The translations under genes were made by a program, and so were the position numbers. 64,000 bases of DNA, from positions 1 through 64,000 of the forward strand of contig NBIV01000314.1 of the NCBI GenBank assembly GCA_003194525.1, in the 5' to 3' direction. This document shows positions 1 to 10,853 of the stretch, piece by piece; within the stretch, counting starts at the first letter, position 1; every line of letters starts with the position of its first letter. The notes beneath the pieces are model-generated. The model did no database searches. It saw only the letters and a program-made list of their open reading frames with translations, and was not told where the DNA came from. This DNA is from Gracilariopsis chorda. Lineage: Eukaryota; Rhodophyta; Florideophyceae; Gracilariales; Gracilariaceae.

Positions 1-1508
1 CTTCCCAGCGCTTCGCATGCCTCGCACTAGTGTCTCCAATTCTCGGAAATAAAGTACAAGTTACTCTGTTCACGTTCTCAGCTTCTGAAACTCCGGAGTG
101 CCGGAGTTTATTTTGAAAACATATCCCAAATCCTCTTCGATGGCTGTCCAGAATATAACACATGCTCACCAAGTATGCGTCGTTTATCCGCGTCCATATC
201 GCTGTTTGTGTCTGCTGTACACACTGCTCTACATTATGAGTGCTTTGCACTAACATCACAGTCATGGTTAAAAACACTCAACCATATGCGCTGCAACTGA
301 GGGGATCGGAATGCTCCCTTTTTCACGACATAAAGTGATTATGAGGTCAATGTTTATCGTCCTAGTCGAAGACAACAAGACAGATCAGGATGCGTGTGCA
401 GTTCAGTATTACCAAGCCAGGTTGTGTTTAATCGATGGCGTACCTTTTGTTTATTTCCTTGCCACATCTTGTTTCTGCCTAGGGTAGTAGTCGCGCATTT
501 TTACTTCAACATGACATTAAAACAAAACACCACACATAATCCAGCTCTCCCACATCACACTCTCAGAAAAGTTTGCAGCCCAAGGAGTATATCTACCATA
601 CAAACCTGTTCTGCAGTGACCGATTTCTGCAGACTTGACATGATGCCAAGCCCGCTGAGCCGATGAGTATCTGTCAGCGCAAGATCCTCGTATGGTAACC
701 GCAACTAGCTTACCTAACTTTTCTCTGCAACCCGTTGTCGCCGATCTTCTCCAGCCTGAAAATGAATGAGAGGTCAATCTGCGTCTAAATCGTTTCTTAT
801 TCGTTTCAAGATCGATAGCGTGACCGAGTGAGTTACCCTTGGTACGCGCTATTCTAGCCAAATAATTCGATTTGGTGCTGTTCCTTGTCGATGGGTGAGT
901 GCCACGTTTCTTTTCCTATGAGGCCAAGCACTGTCTGCAGATCGTTACTCACTTTGATCACAAAGAAGGAGTCCTCGTAGTCTTGTCCGTACTTCGATCT
1001 TTGCATGGTGTGTCCGTCTTTCGAGAATAATTTCATCTCACCAGAATGTGAATGACTACCTTCAACGCCGTCTATCTGTACTTTACGTTCGATACGCCTC
1101 ATGAGCACACACACACCCGCACAGAAGATAATCGACATTCAAAACTTGGGCTCTCCCTCAAGTTGGAGATTTCGGCCGTGTACCTTTCGAAAGAATCTCG
1201 TCGCCAAAGCTTTATTCATCTTGAATTGTGAGGGCTGGAGCACGTTCATTTGTGGCGAGCTCACCACGGAAACGGTGTGCTCCCACCACGGCAGGCAAGG
1301 AACCTGCAAGGGAACGTTACAACCATTCCACAGATTCACCGTCCCATCACTTCATCCTTCAGATAAGATTTCTATCCCTAATACTTTGGGCAAGATCTTC
1401 TCATGCGCCTGCAAGCGCTCTCAAGTTGAGCGCCGCTTGCAGGCTGATTTGAGATTGGGAACAGAGGTGTAAGCAAGTTCAAGCAGCGAGCTGAAATTCA
1501 TCCTACAA
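1..1508. other. Left-edge region without a confident gene
   Basis: I see no recognisable domain, RNA gene or element terminus here. The best open frame is on the minus strand at 854-1138 (94 codons). It has balanced composition and a run rich in charged residues after its first third, but no motif I know. A second minus-strand frame at 1139-1339 abuts it and could be a neighbouring exon. Neither is called as a gene. Confidence 0.4.
854..1138 (-). CDS. Hypothetical protein, weak
   Basis: This is an open frame of 94 codons starting with ATG, and I do not recognise the product. The middle part is rich in Asp, Lys, Ser and Gly, and the C-terminal part reads like a folded protein, with alternating hydrophobic residues around a TVLGLIGKETW stretch. 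It may be one exon of a larger gene, because the neighbouring minus-strand frame ends next to its start. It could equally be chance: no homologue is evident and the flanks show no promoter. Confidence 0.2.
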   Translation of the reverse strand: MSIIFCAGVCVLMRRIERKVQIDGVEGSHSHSGEMKLFSKDGHTMQRSKYGQDYEDSFFVIKVSNDLQTVLGLIGKETWHSPIDKEQHQIELFG

Positions 1509-1745
1509 ATGAGTGCCATTGAGACGTTCTTCCGCGAGAGACTCGCCATTATGAAGACCATGGCCATACAAGATGAAGGCGACCTTAACACGGAGGCAAA
1601 CGTGAGCTTCAATTCGCTTTTATAAATTCTCCCTGTGTTCAAGAACCTGCTGTTCTTGGTTGGCGCATAACTAGTTTGTAACTAATTTGTATCAATCTTT
1701 CAGTCCGTGATGACGGGCACCTTCTACAGGGCAGCAGAGGACTGA
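1509..1745 (+). CDS. Possible small spliced gene (44 aa, two exons)
   Basis: Exon 1 (1509-1601) reads 31 codons from ATG, beginning MSAIETFFRERLAIMK. It ends at a GTGAGC donor. The intron (1602-1703, 102 bp) ends in a pyrimidine-rich ATCAATCTTTCAG acceptor. Exon 2 (1704-1745) continues in frame for 13 codons, SVMTGTFYRAAED, to TGA. The donor, the acceptor and the kept frame are the evidence; the product is unknown. More exons may lie upstream, since an open frame of unclear status covers 1101-1472 on the same strand. It shows that GT-AG introns of about 100 bp are plausible in this genome. Confidence 0.35.
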
Positions 1746-2492
1746 AGTTGAATGCCAGCCATTTTAGTGATTTCTCACGTCGCTCTCAAATATAGTCGCT
1801 GTGGAAGCGATCCATTTTTACGTCAGCTGCAAAGGCGAGTGATGTTCCATCAACACATCGGCAGTCAGCCAGCCGCACCAATCAGTCAACAAAAGCGTCT
1901 ATTTAGTGTCCTGCAGTTCATCCTTCATTCCAACGGCGTGCATCGTTTGCTAGAGGCGCCAGAATTAAAGTAGAATCGTACACATGGATGAATCGCGCAA
2001 TAGTTTTAAATAGCAGTGAATTATGGTATGCTGATATTATTACAGCTGACAATTGAGTAGGATTGTTCTGGCTAGGTGCAGCATGACCAAGAACTTATAA
2101 AAGCTACCTTGCAACAAGCTCTGTACATGTAGATATTGCCGAAAAGGGGGAATGGTTGAATCGCAGACGGAATTTTATTGGAGCGCACAACGGGAGCAGG
2201 ACATTGATAGAACTGCGGTGAGATCATAACACCTTGATTTAATGATGGTTTCAGTCGGTCAGTACAAATTTGAATCGTGGGTGACAGTAACTTTTGAGCC
2301 GCTGTGCTACTCAACGAATTTGTACATAAGCCTCAAACATGACATACGTATTCGCTGGCTTGAACAGAGCAGAAGGATAGTATTATAGTCTATGGCGTTC
2401 CACGTTTTCGTCTTTTGTTCCCCACCCACCCTCTCCATTCTTTACTTCTAGACTGAATCAAAGTATTTTTTCTACCGCGCTGTAAGGGATGC

Positions 2493-2557
2493 CCGACGAG
2501 CAACTGTCGGTAGCCGACGAGCAACTGTCGGGTAGCCGACGAGCAACTGTCGCGCTG
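2493..2557. repeat. Three-unit tandem repeat, 21-22 bp
   Basis: A unit beginning CCGACGAGCAACTGTCG occurs three times head to tail, at 2493-2513, 2514-2535 and 2536-2557. The spacing changes by one base. The units are nearly identical, so the duplication is recent. It sits just upstream of the open frame at 2569 and could be a regulatory iteron or a minisatellite. Confidence 0.8.
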
Positions 2558-2568
2558 AGAAGAATACA

Positions 2569-2856
2569 ATGCAAAACGATGCGCCCTCGACCGCGAAAGA
2601 ACGCATCTGCTCAGATGCAGATGCTTCCGAAACTGATAACACTTCATCGGTTCTGTTTTGCGCTGTTTGTTCTGGCTGCGAAGGAATAAAATGTATTCAT
2701 ATAACATTGCAAATGCCGGATTCCACGACGTATGCGATCTGGATTCCTGCGCAAGTTCATTGCAATGATATTGCGATGAACTTGGAGAAGAAAACGTTCT
2801 GCACTGCTGACACGATTCAGACCGTACTTAAGGCTTTGATTCCGTGTTTCACATAA
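2569..2856 (+). CDS. Hypothetical protein resembling the frame at 63778-64000
   Basis: This is an open frame of 95 codons with two CxxC pairs near the middle (FCAVCSGCEG) and a C-terminal block containing TIQTVLKALIPCF. The same kind of block, TIQKVLKPFFPRF, occurs in the plus-strand open frame that leaves the right edge of the window. A hydrophobic stretch before it also matches in pattern (ITLQM versus VTFQV). The shared block suggests two members of a local gene family, possibly with earlier exons not found. I do not recognise the family. Confidence 0.3.
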   Translation: MQNDAPSTAKERICSDADASETDNTSSVLFCAVCSGCEGIKCIHITLQMPDSTTYAIWIPAQVHCNDIAMNLEKKTFCTADTIQTVLKALIPCFT

Positions 2857-4381
2857 ACTCTACCCCCCTATATTTCGTTGCCTTTTGTTAGACTTTCTCT
2901 TCTTTCGCTTCAGTTTTTTGCCCCCGCCTTTCAGTTATTTTCAATACAAGCATTCGTCACGCTCGAATTTCGTGACAGATCTAACAGCTATATTGCACTC
3001 CTGCAATGGTTTCCGATAGCTTAATCATTGAACTGCAACCGGGTATGGCTTAAGAACTCCCAAGCAACGGAAAAGCGAAATTAAGACCCCTGAAGATTGG
3101 GAGAACTTCAGAATTTCAAACATCTCAAGGGCGCTCAACGAGTTGTCGTTCGAGACAAGCGCTGTAAGATAGTGAAGATTGGCGTAGACCGGTACTGAAC
3201 ATCTTAACCAGAACCAGGACCGACACACTGTCGATGGCTAAAAAGAAATCCAACGAAAACCTCACACTAGCAGTGAGCTCTCTATTTATACTAAGCGGTC
3301 ATGTACTTGAGTCATCAAGTGAACGCAGTACTAAACGTGTGCTACTCCATTACAAGCGCACCGTCACTCTCTGCAAGGCTTGAAACTTCAAATACAAAGC
3401 ATCGTTCCTGGCGCTTTAAGAGAGAGCGAAAGAACAAGAAGAAACAACCGTGTGCTTGCTAGCTCGTTCACTATGTCTCTTACGGAGGAGCGCAAAGAGT
3501 GAGCTAATTTGTTGTCTCTACATACAACATCAAATCAAAGTTAAACGTGATTACTTTTTTCCTACACCCGAAATCCAGTCGCGTTTTCTTTTTTGTACCT
3601 CCTTATAGACGACTATCACGTTCATAGCTCATTTCTTTGCATGTACCCAGAATGCCACGGGAATGCAGCGAAACCCAGTCCGTGGTTCAATCGCACGCTA
3701 TCTTTTTCAATAGCCCTCATGAGTCCCATGATCGCAATCACATGAAAACATCATCGTTCTCGACGGTTGGAGGCCCACAGCCTGGCATGGAAGAGCGCTT
3801 GCCAGGATAGAAGAAAGCGAATGAATGAGGGGTATCAAAGAACCATTGTTCTCCTCATGCGTTCTAGACAGATAGGGGATGTATCCACCATGGCAGTGAT
3901 GTGGGTATGTTCTTAGGGCAGGTTTCTTCGACTTAAAGATTGCGTCAGATTGGTAACGTTCTTAGTTATGGGTGGATTGCTAATATAAATAGTGTTGGGA
4001 ACGTGGCCCGATGAGCGTGGGAATGAAGTGATCTGCCGGTTGTGGATAGGCGAAGCATCAAAACGAAGCAAGAAGGGTCCCGGAGAGAATGTTCTCTATG
4101 CCGATGCCGGTGGACTCGGTTCTTTGTGCATAATTCCCCTACCTCAGCCTTGTTTCCAACCATTTCAGCAGCCTCCTTCGTGTGTTCTTCTTCTTTCTCA
4201 TCCTTGGTTTCTCCCGTTCTATGCATAGGCAGCGATCTCATCCTGAAGTTCAGATTACGCTTGACAACTTCAGATTCATTGCGCGCACATTCGGAACCCT
4301 TGCCATGACTCTTGCTGCCCCTATTGTCTGCGCCGGAGTCAATGAACTCTACGAGTCACCGTTTTTTCAGCAAAGTGCTGT

Positions 4382-5553
4382 TCACAGAATCATCGATCCC
4401 AGCTTTCTTCGCTGCATTTCCCAATATTCGTTAACTCTAAATTTCGGAGTACGCACGGGCACGATATATCGGGTGCTGCGTTGTTGTCGCATCCGTCGAG
4501 GAGGCGGACTCGGTGACCGTTCTTTCGCGATGTTCTCACTGCACTGCGAAGACGACTCGTAGCGCTCGATACGTGCTGAAATGGCGGATTCTGAAGGAAA
4601 ATCAAATTCGCAAGGTTGAATACCAGCATCGATTCTTGCCTTCTTCCGAGGCCGCTCACGTGGAGCGAGGTTGGCGCGGTCCACGGTTGGCGCACGCGTC
4701 GAGACGTTGGCGACTCGGATAGCGGTGGTGGGCGATGTGTCCTCCACGCTGCCTTCAGTGATAGGCATCGGGAGGGGAGACGGTGGAGGCAGCAGCTGGC
4801 ATTGCTTGGCGGCTCCAATGAAGGTGAGCTCGGGGCTCTAGCGCCTTCCGTTGGGTGTTCGCAGGCCGTTATTCTGTAGGGTGAACAGACCTGCGAACTT
4901 GAAGAAGAGCCAGTGGGTTGACAGTCACTAGGCGACATGTCAAAGGCCACCGGAGCGGGAGCCGGCGACGGCGTCCTGTAGGCGTCAAGACGATACGCCA
5001 TGTATTCGGGACGCGCCGGGGAGCACTGACGAGAACCGGTTGAGCTTGGGGCGGAGTCGCGATACAAACCAGAACTGAGGGGAGCCCTCGCGCGGTTGCT
5101 CATGAATCCTGGGTTTGTTATCGCCCCGAGAAACCCTTCCGGCTTGACCAGACGGGAGGGGCGCATTGGTACCGCTGGTGGTGAGGGAGGGGGGGAGCGA
5201 TAATAGAACATACGCAGAATATCATCTGCGTCCACAGTGCAGGCCGGTGGGGATTTTTCCGGCACGAAAGAGGCGGGCGCATCTGTTGGCGGGATAGAGG
5301 GGAACGAAGACGCCTGTTCGTGGGCATCAAAATCGAGGCGGCGCAGCTTGCGGGAGTTGAAATCGACGGAGGATGCGGCGCGTTCACGCTTGTTGCGGCG
5401 GTTTTCACAAGTCATCTCGAGTTGAACTTGGCTGTTGCTCTGTCTCAAGGTACACGAGGAGGTCGGATTCAAGAAGCGCGACGAGACGAAGGAAGGAGTG
5501 CGATCCAATCGCAGAAGCGCGCTTGAAGTACAGGTGGAGTGACCACGGCGCAT
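4382..5553 (-). CDS. Disordered Ser/Pro-rich protein, probable host gene with a change of frame
   Basis: The minus strand from about 5553 carries a protein rich in Ser, Pro and Arg. The likely start is Met at about 5418 (MTCENRRNKRERAASS). It has a basic N-terminus, a short YYRSPPPSPP motif and many S/T-P sites. Near 4780-4880 the protein-like reading moves to the adjacent frame and continues to a stop at 4382 through a basic segment (RERPRKKARI) that looks like a nuclear localisation signal. The frame change could be a small intron, a sequencing error or a real frameshift. The type resembles a phosphorylated nuclear regulator; no catalytic domain is visible. Confidence 0.4.
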
Positions 5554-5808
5554 ACTGAGCGTACCGTCAGTGCAGCATGCAACGGAGAGAGACGGTTCCA
5601 GTGTGAAGACGGAAACACATCTCGATGCGGCTCGGATTCGTTATGTGGAAGCGCAGTGGCGGCTGTCAGTGATTCGTGCTGCGAGAGCTTACTCGGTTGG
5701 CTGGGGGTACGTTACTTTTCATATGTATCAATTTGCTACCAGTGAATGTACTCATGAGTAATAAGCGGAACACTGAGACTGATATTAGGGGTTTTGTTCG
5801 GCCTTAGG

Positions 5809-6477
5809 TTACAATGTACCATCCTGAACAATCATGTACCTCTCTTTACTGAAAGAAGTACCTCTGTAATACCTCTCTGGAGTGGCAGTCGGAAAAAAGT
5901 CAGGAGTCATCCGCACATCATCAGCATTGACCTGTGAAAGGAAAGAAAAAGAGGTTGCTGAGCATACGTTATACACCAAATACCAGTAGTGGAAGGCGGG
6001 TCTACGATTTCGTTCTCGATCAATAGATAAACAGAAAGCTAGAGGATGGCAGGTTGGGGTGTTGGAATTGCACATGGACGCCGTCGCAGGAGAAGGAGAT
6101 GAACATGTGCCCGTTCTCGAAAGGATGTCGCCAATGGAAAGGCTTGGCGGACTTGATGGTTGCTGTTTAGAAGAAGAGAAGGTATTGAGTGTCAACGTCG
6201 TTGGCCTGCTTGCCGAAATAAAATAACGCGGCCGAGCACAAGGGCTGGAAGACGTCGAATACTCACTCTCTACATCCGAGGCAGGCGGTGAGAAGCGAGG
6301 CGGGGTGGTACATGGCATTGGCTTCGGTCGCGTGTTCAGTAACCAGTTCGATGCCACCGCATCATAGCAAGCCTCCGTCACCGGTACGCGGAAAATCAAG
6401 AGATGCTCAAGACTGGATGATGAGTCAGTTTCACGCCTGTGATTGTAATATAGTATTAGGCTACTCCTTTTAGACAA
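5809..6477 (-). CDS. Ser/Pro-rich hypothetical protein, 5' end cut by a probable LTR
   Basis: This minus-strand open frame of about 222 codons is Ser/Thr/Pro-rich and has a more structured C-terminus (ADDVRMTPDFFPTATPERYY). A pyrimidine tract ending TTTCACAG at about 5932 looks like a 3' splice site just before that C-terminus. A GTATGC donor would leave an unusually short in-frame intron of 36 bp. There is no ATG at the upstream end of the frame. It runs straight to the boundary of the probable LTR at 6479, so the 5' part of the gene may lie beyond that insertion. The style resembles the protein at 4382-5553. Confidence 0.35.
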   Translation of the reverse strand: MSKRSSLILYYNHRRETDSSSSLEHLLIFRVPVTEACYDAVASNWLLNTRPKPMPCTTPPRFSPPASDVESEYSTSSSPCARPRYFISASRPTTLTLNTFSSSKQQPSSPPSLSIGDILSRTGTCSSPSPATASMCNSNTPTCHPLAFCLSIDRERNRRPAFHYWYLVYNVCSATSFSFLSQVNADDVRMTPDFFPTATPERYYRGTSFSKERYMIVQDGTL

Positions 6478-6478
6478 C

Positions 6479-7340
6479 TGTTAATGACGACCGCTTGTTT
6501 CAATTCATATGTTTGAATGTGATTCAAACATATGAACGGTCAGAGACATGCTTACAAAAGGCAAGAATCCTATAGCAAAAGACAGAAGCAGCAAGCTTGA
6601 TTGTTGCAGTGTGTAAACGTGAACTTTAATTGCTATCCCGACACCTCTCTCACATTTGGTAGCATCTAACGATCTCAAAATGGTTTTTGAGAACATAGGC
6701 TCCGTTACGCGCAATCGCAAGGTTGCAAACCTTGAACAAAATGTGGAACCAGCTGAAGTTTGGCAGCTTTAGCAGCAGTTGACGGTACTGGAAACTGCAG
6801 TTCAGCAGCAAGCAAATGTTATTCAGACTCTTCAGACTCAACTGAATGGCGGGCAGAGTATATTTGAAGGCAAGGCTAACGTTGGAGCAAGTGCTTTCAG
6901 GGCGGCACCTGTTCCGATTTTCAAAGGAACTACCACAGATCGAAAGTCCGAACGAGTGAAAAGCTTTTTCTACTCAATTGAAAAGTATGAAACTTTGTGC
7001 AACTACTCAAAAGCTAAAATGATAGCTTTTGCTGAATGTCATTTGCAGAATCGTACAGCGTCATGGATGCTTCGCTAGGTGTGGGCGCCATCACAAAACG
7101 GTGATGCAGGGGTCCCAAACTTAGCAATAAAGTAGGCTAAAAAAAGGTTCCTCGTAGCTGAAAGACCCGTAGAGATGAAAATGATAAACAGAAAGAGCGA
7201 ACAAATCGAAATTCAGGGACAAAAAGGACTCAACCTGCTAAGCAAATACGAAAACAAAAGGGAGAGCAAAATTCTGAATCCCAGAAAACTTCTTCGAAAC
7301 TTCTTGAAAACGCGCGCTACCAAAGACTTACATCAATAAC
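6479..7340 (+). mobile_element. Ty3/Gypsy-like retrotransposon fragment (element D): short LTR, PBS and gag
   Basis: A possible short 5' LTR (6479-6654, TG...CA) is followed after two bases by TGGTAGCATCTAACGATC, a plausible primer-binding site. A Gag-like reading begins close after it. The Gag core at 6779-7078 has the typical retrotransposon Gag pattern, with a coiled-coil N-terminus and then PVPIFKG, FFYSIEKYETLC and ASWML. The reading degrades afterwards, and no pol belonging to this element is visible downstream. It is a broken, 3'-truncated fossil. Confidence 0.5.
6512..6542. repeat. Perfect hairpin within the probable LTR
   Basis: TCATATGTTTGAA is followed by a 5-base loop and then TTCAAACATATGA, a 13-bp perfect stem. 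It lies close to the upstream end of the probable LTR of element D. It could form a cruciform or bind a dimeric protein; I know of no specific role. Confidence 0.7.
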
Positions 7341-8019
7341 CACTAGGAGTCGGACTCCCGGCTTCCGGTCAGACAATCCGGATGTGAAGCGATTTCTGCA
7401 GTGTATCTTTTTCTGCGATAACCAAAAACAGACGCGTACAGTGCTTACAAAACTTCCAAAGAAGGGCTACTAACAGCGGAATATGCTTTTACTTTGTACC
7501 CAATCTGGCCCTTTGCAGGAAAGGTTGCATGCTACGTCGCTTGCTGACAGCTTCCCGTCCAGCACTTCCGTCCAGAAATCACCAGGTCTTTCGACCGACA
7601 CCGTTGTCAGAGCAAAGCTCCGATGGGGCTCACAGACGACAGAAGCATTTTTGGTACCCCGTGCCTTTCTCCTGTCGACGCTTGAAGCGCTTCAAACGGT
7701 CTTAGCGAAGGCAGTTCCCCACCCCAAGTATGCACCTAGTGGCAAACGTCTCACTAGATGCAGATGATGGTTGAATGGTTGATTGAAAGAGTTAGAAAGG
7801 TTGGAGGGTGAGGTATGTGTATTAATTTGAGGTTGAACTGAGTCCAGATCGAAGTCTGGGCCTCAAATTGCCCTTTTCTAGCGTTTAAAAGCACTTAAAA
7901 CAACGCAGGAACGCATTACTACTTTCTACCTACTCATGTGTGCGTCTAGGTTACTCCATTGGCTTCTAGCAGTCTCTGGAGCTGCACACTAACCAATAAA
8001 ACTCCGTGTTTTGGCGCCA
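7341..8019. other. Junction between retrotransposon fragments
   Basis: This stretch lies between the Gag fragment of element D and the 3' part of element B. One plus-strand frame at 7483-7767 has a pattern loosely like a retroviral-type protease region, but no active-site motif is clear. The 3' LTR of element B should lie here. I could not fix its ends. Confidence 0.35.
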
Positions 8020-8739
8020 GCGTCACTTCAATACAGTAGCACGGCTGGGCCGGCGAAGCAAAGAATGCTCTAGGAGCTGCTGAAACACTCTACACGTGTG
8101 TTCCAGCAGTGCCGGAACATTTGACACGTTTCGCGACCAATACAGCCCCCACTTCAACGGTTGGTACGCCACGGCAACCTCCAGTTCTAATTTTGCGATA
8201 GGCGCGCATAGTACCTCTTCAAACGACGGGCATGAATTCCATTGCGAGTGTAGCAGTTGTGCGGGGATACCAAAATGTAACTGGGATGCTTTGCTGTCAC
8301 AACTCGACACGGCCCAAAGTAATTGGAAGAAACCACAGGGCACTTCACTGTGGTATTCAGAGCCTTTCCTCAAGCAACGAGGACCAGATCACGGACTGAA
8401 AACTTCGTTATCTTCTTCATCGATCTATTTTGATGAAGTTTCATCTGAAATCGCTTAGCTCTTGTATTGGATGTTACCAATACCTCCAACTCTCTGAATG
8501 TATGAGGAAAGTCTCCATGACTTGGTACAAGACCATTTTATTTCGAATTCATACGTGTTTTCACGCCGTAAAGCAGCTCAAAGGGCGAAATTCCACTAAC
8601 AAGATGACGGCGGGGGTATCCCTACAGAACTGAAGACAATTGCTCATCCCAAGTCAAGTGGTTGGACAGCACCATTTTTCCTAAAGCTCTTTTCGGAGTG
8701 CCATTCATTCTCTCTGCTATGCCATTTGACATCGGAGCA
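8020..8739 (-). mobile_element. Ty3/Gypsy element B, downstream integrase part
   Basis: The minus strand holds the integrase region that follows the catalytic core, with a motif like APMSNGIAERMNGT next to the junction. It is separated from the rest of element B's integrase by the 24.9-kb insertion of element A. The reading picks up directly on the far side at 33680. Element B is an old, broken element with several breaks in this part. Its motifs are close to those of element C at 46-47.5 kb, so B and C belong to one clade. Confidence 0.65.
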
Positions 8740-8744
8740 TAAGC
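8740..8744. repeat. Target site duplication TAAGC, left copy
   Basis: TAAGC immediately precedes the LTR at 8745, and the same five bases immediately follow the LTR that ends at 33674. This ties the two distant LTRs to one insertion event in the integrase region of element B. Confidence 0.9.
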
Positions 8745-9540
8745 TGTAGTGCAATGCCCGGAAGCGGGAGCGCACCGAAATACGTTCGGGATCTTTCCTC
8801 GTTAGAGGTGAGCCCAGTTGGGTAGAGCCCTCCCTGGAGTGGCACCACTATGTCGGGTTGTAAGGCCGAGACCACCCGTCGCGACTTGCACAGGGAGGTT
8901 GAGGTAAGAATCGGGTATCCGCAGGAGCGGTGTATGGGGTGGTTATCCTCTAGAGAGGTGAGGGTTCCACGTTAGTGGCACGCGCGAACACGAGCCGTGG
9001 GTAGCGGGAAAGCCACCCTGTAAAGGGAAAAACAAGGGGGAGCTGAGTCACGAGTGTCGTGACGAAGACTAACGGCAGTGCCGGTAAACAAACCTTATAT
9101 AAGGCGAACACCAATAAAGCTGGAATAACAGTCCGAATACTCGGGTCCTTTAGATAGGCAAGGGGGTTAGACTTCCCGTACGCGACGGTGCTTCCCTCCA
9201 AAGAGGAGTAGAGAACACACGAAGGCGGTGAGGTCTAGAGCCAATTCCCCAGGTTGGGGTCCCTTGTTCGGGGAAGGTTTACTGGTGCGACGGCAACCCG
9301 CCGGCGCACTAAGTACTAACCATCCCAGAAATGGGTGTAAAAACAATAAATAGAATTAACTAAATTACTCCACTTTGGTGGTTCATGCCCACTACTGTGG
9401 CCAACCGCCAATTGACTCTTCCGTGTCCCACGTGTCAAATCCACCATCAGTGGTCGTAGTTCATGCAATGACTACATTACCGAAACATTCGGGAAATCAA
9501 CCAAGTACCAAGAATCTCTCTCTGAGGGCATTGCACTTCA
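8745..9540 (-). repeat. 3' LTR of element A
   Basis: The LTR is 796 bp, starts TGTAGTGCAATGCCC and ends GGGCATTGCACTTCA on the plus strand. It aligns over its full length with 32871-33674. A purine-rich tract lies directly inside it on the minus strand, as expected for the 3' end of a minus-sense element. Confidence 0.9.
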
Positions 9541-9541
9541 T

Positions 9542-9553
9542 ATCCCCCTCCTT
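9542..9553 (-). other. Polypurine tract of element A
   Basis: On the minus strand AAGGAGGGGGATA directly precedes the LTR start. Such a tract primes plus-strand DNA synthesis in LTR retrotransposons. Its position confirms that the sense strand is minus and that the LTR at 8745-9540 is the 3' one. Confidence 0.75.
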
Positions 9554-9596
9554 AGTCGGGAAAGCAACCGCGAACGCGGGCCAATCCCAGCGGAAA

Positions 9597-10853
9597 ATGA
9601 GTGATAAAAGTCCAAATCTCTCCGCGTCACCCGGTCAAGCCTCTGCCTCAGAGAAACAACCTCCTGCAAAAGCAGCGAACCAGCCTTCCACAAGTGCACG
9701 CTCCTCCTCTTCCTGCTCAACTCAGTCAGATCACGCCCTTTCAAAGGGGAATATGAACAACAACCAGCATCCAAGACCGACTCCAGTCGGGAACTTCACA
9801 ACCGGTTTCCGGTCGGTACCCTTGCCACAAGGGAGGCGAACTCCGGCACAGCCGGCCAACATTGGCGCAGCATCCCAGCATGGGTTCCAACTTCCACCAG
9901 CGGTGGCTCCTTCTGGACTGACCCCTTTGGCGGCTTGGCCTTCTTATAACGCCTTTGTAGGGTTACATCCGATGAATCGGAGTTACGCCTCTCAGTTCCG
10001 GCTTGCGCCGTGGTTCCATCCCATAGCTGCCCTCAACGAGGATTTGGTTACGGCCTACGCGGATGGTTCCGGTACTTTGCCCGGGGATGTACCCAACCTC
10101 GTCACCTCTTCGTGGGACTGGCGGCATCGAATCGCCATCCCGGTGCACCATATCCGAAGAAACTCGGGAGAATCCGCGATTGCGGCTCATGCGGCGCTGG
10201 TGCGGATTTCATATCAACGGCAGAGCCGGGCGCCTTTCGAATTCCCGGTGCCCACCGGCTTTGGCTTTGACGTCAGCCTATTTCGCACGCGCAGCAAAAT
10301 CGGTTACGGCGAACGGCTGGCCAGCCTCGAAACCCTCGCCTGGAGGAACTTCCCCGCTGCGCTGCAAGAAACCCTGTGTTGGGAACGACCGATACTTCGG
10401 GCTGAATTCCGGTACCTTTCCGGGCAGTCCCGGTCCAACTTCCTCCAAAACTTCATCCGTTATGAACGGCGCTGGCGATCCCGATTCGGGTACTTTGTCC
10501 CGTATCAAAACATGGAGATTGAGCGGATTGCTCCGCCTCACCGACACGGTCGGTATGTCGCACTCCCCGAGTGTTGGAGGTTCCTTGAGGCCTGCCGGGG
10601 TTGCTACGTTGAACTCCCGCCAGCACTCGCGTACCTCGGTTCCTTTTTGATTCAGGATCCCCGGTCAGGGCTATGGTCGGTAATCGTAACCGAGTGGGCT
10701 GCCCGCACTGCGGCGTATATCCTCGCTGAGTTTTATGACCAGTATCGACTGTGGTTCATCCAACCGCGTGTGCGGGCCGCTATTCGCAATCTGGACCTCA
10801 GCGTCCCCCTTGGGGTGCCAGTAATGACGAATTACTCCAATTACTTGGTTTGA
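9597..10853 (+). CDS. Antisense accessory ORF 1 in the 3' region of element A
   Basis: This is a long open frame opposite to the sense strand of element A. It extends upstream into the LTR as far as 9375; I prefer the Met at 9597 (MSDKSPNLSASPGQ), giving about 418 residues. The N-terminal third is Ser/Pro/Gln-rich and disordered. The rest reads like a folded protein with many aromatic and Arg residues (for example SSWDWRHRIAIPVHHIRR). I recognise no domain. It would be transcribed from the 3' LTR side toward the pol genes. Accessory antisense ORFs at this position are known in some plant Ty3/Gypsy lineages; whether this one is related is unknown. Confidence 0.6.
   Translation: MSDKSPNLSASPGQASASEKQPPAKAANQPSTSARSSSSCSTQSDHALSKGNMNNNQHPRPTPVGNFTTGFRSVPLPQGRRTPAQPANIGAASQHGFQLPPAVAPSGLTPLAAWPSYNAFVGLHPMNRSYASQFRLAPWFHPIAALNEDLVTAYADGSGTLPGDVPNLVTSSWDWRHRIAIPVHHIRRNSGESAIAAHAALVRISYQRQSRAPFEFPVPTGFGFDVSLFRTRSKIGYGERLASLETLAWRNFPAALQETLCWERPILRAEFRYLSGQSRSNFLQNFIRYERRWRSRFGYFVPYQNMEIERIAPPHRHGRYVALPECWRFLEACRGCYVELPPALAYLGSFLIQDPRSGLWSVIVTEWAARTAAYILAEFYDQYRLWFIQPRVRAAIRNLDLSVPLGVPVMTNYSNYLV

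Larger units (their letters stand above)
1746..4381. other. Gene-poor host-like stretch
   Basis: Apart from the small tandem repeat at 2493-2557 and the short open frame at 2569-2856, I see nothing I can support. There are no element termini, RNA genes or long open frames. Short frames around 3966-4308 lie on both strands and look like chance. Confidence 0.4.

Noticed and set aside
3640-3700. GTGGTTCAATC resembles an internal B box of a tRNA or SINE
   Set aside because: No A box at the right distance, no cloverleaf and no poly-A or repeat copy nearby.
8000-8030. TGGCGCCAGCG looks like a retroviral-type primer-binding site
   Set aside because: It would need a plus-sense LTR ending just before it and a gag after it, and neither is seen. 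The surrounding element B is minus-sense.
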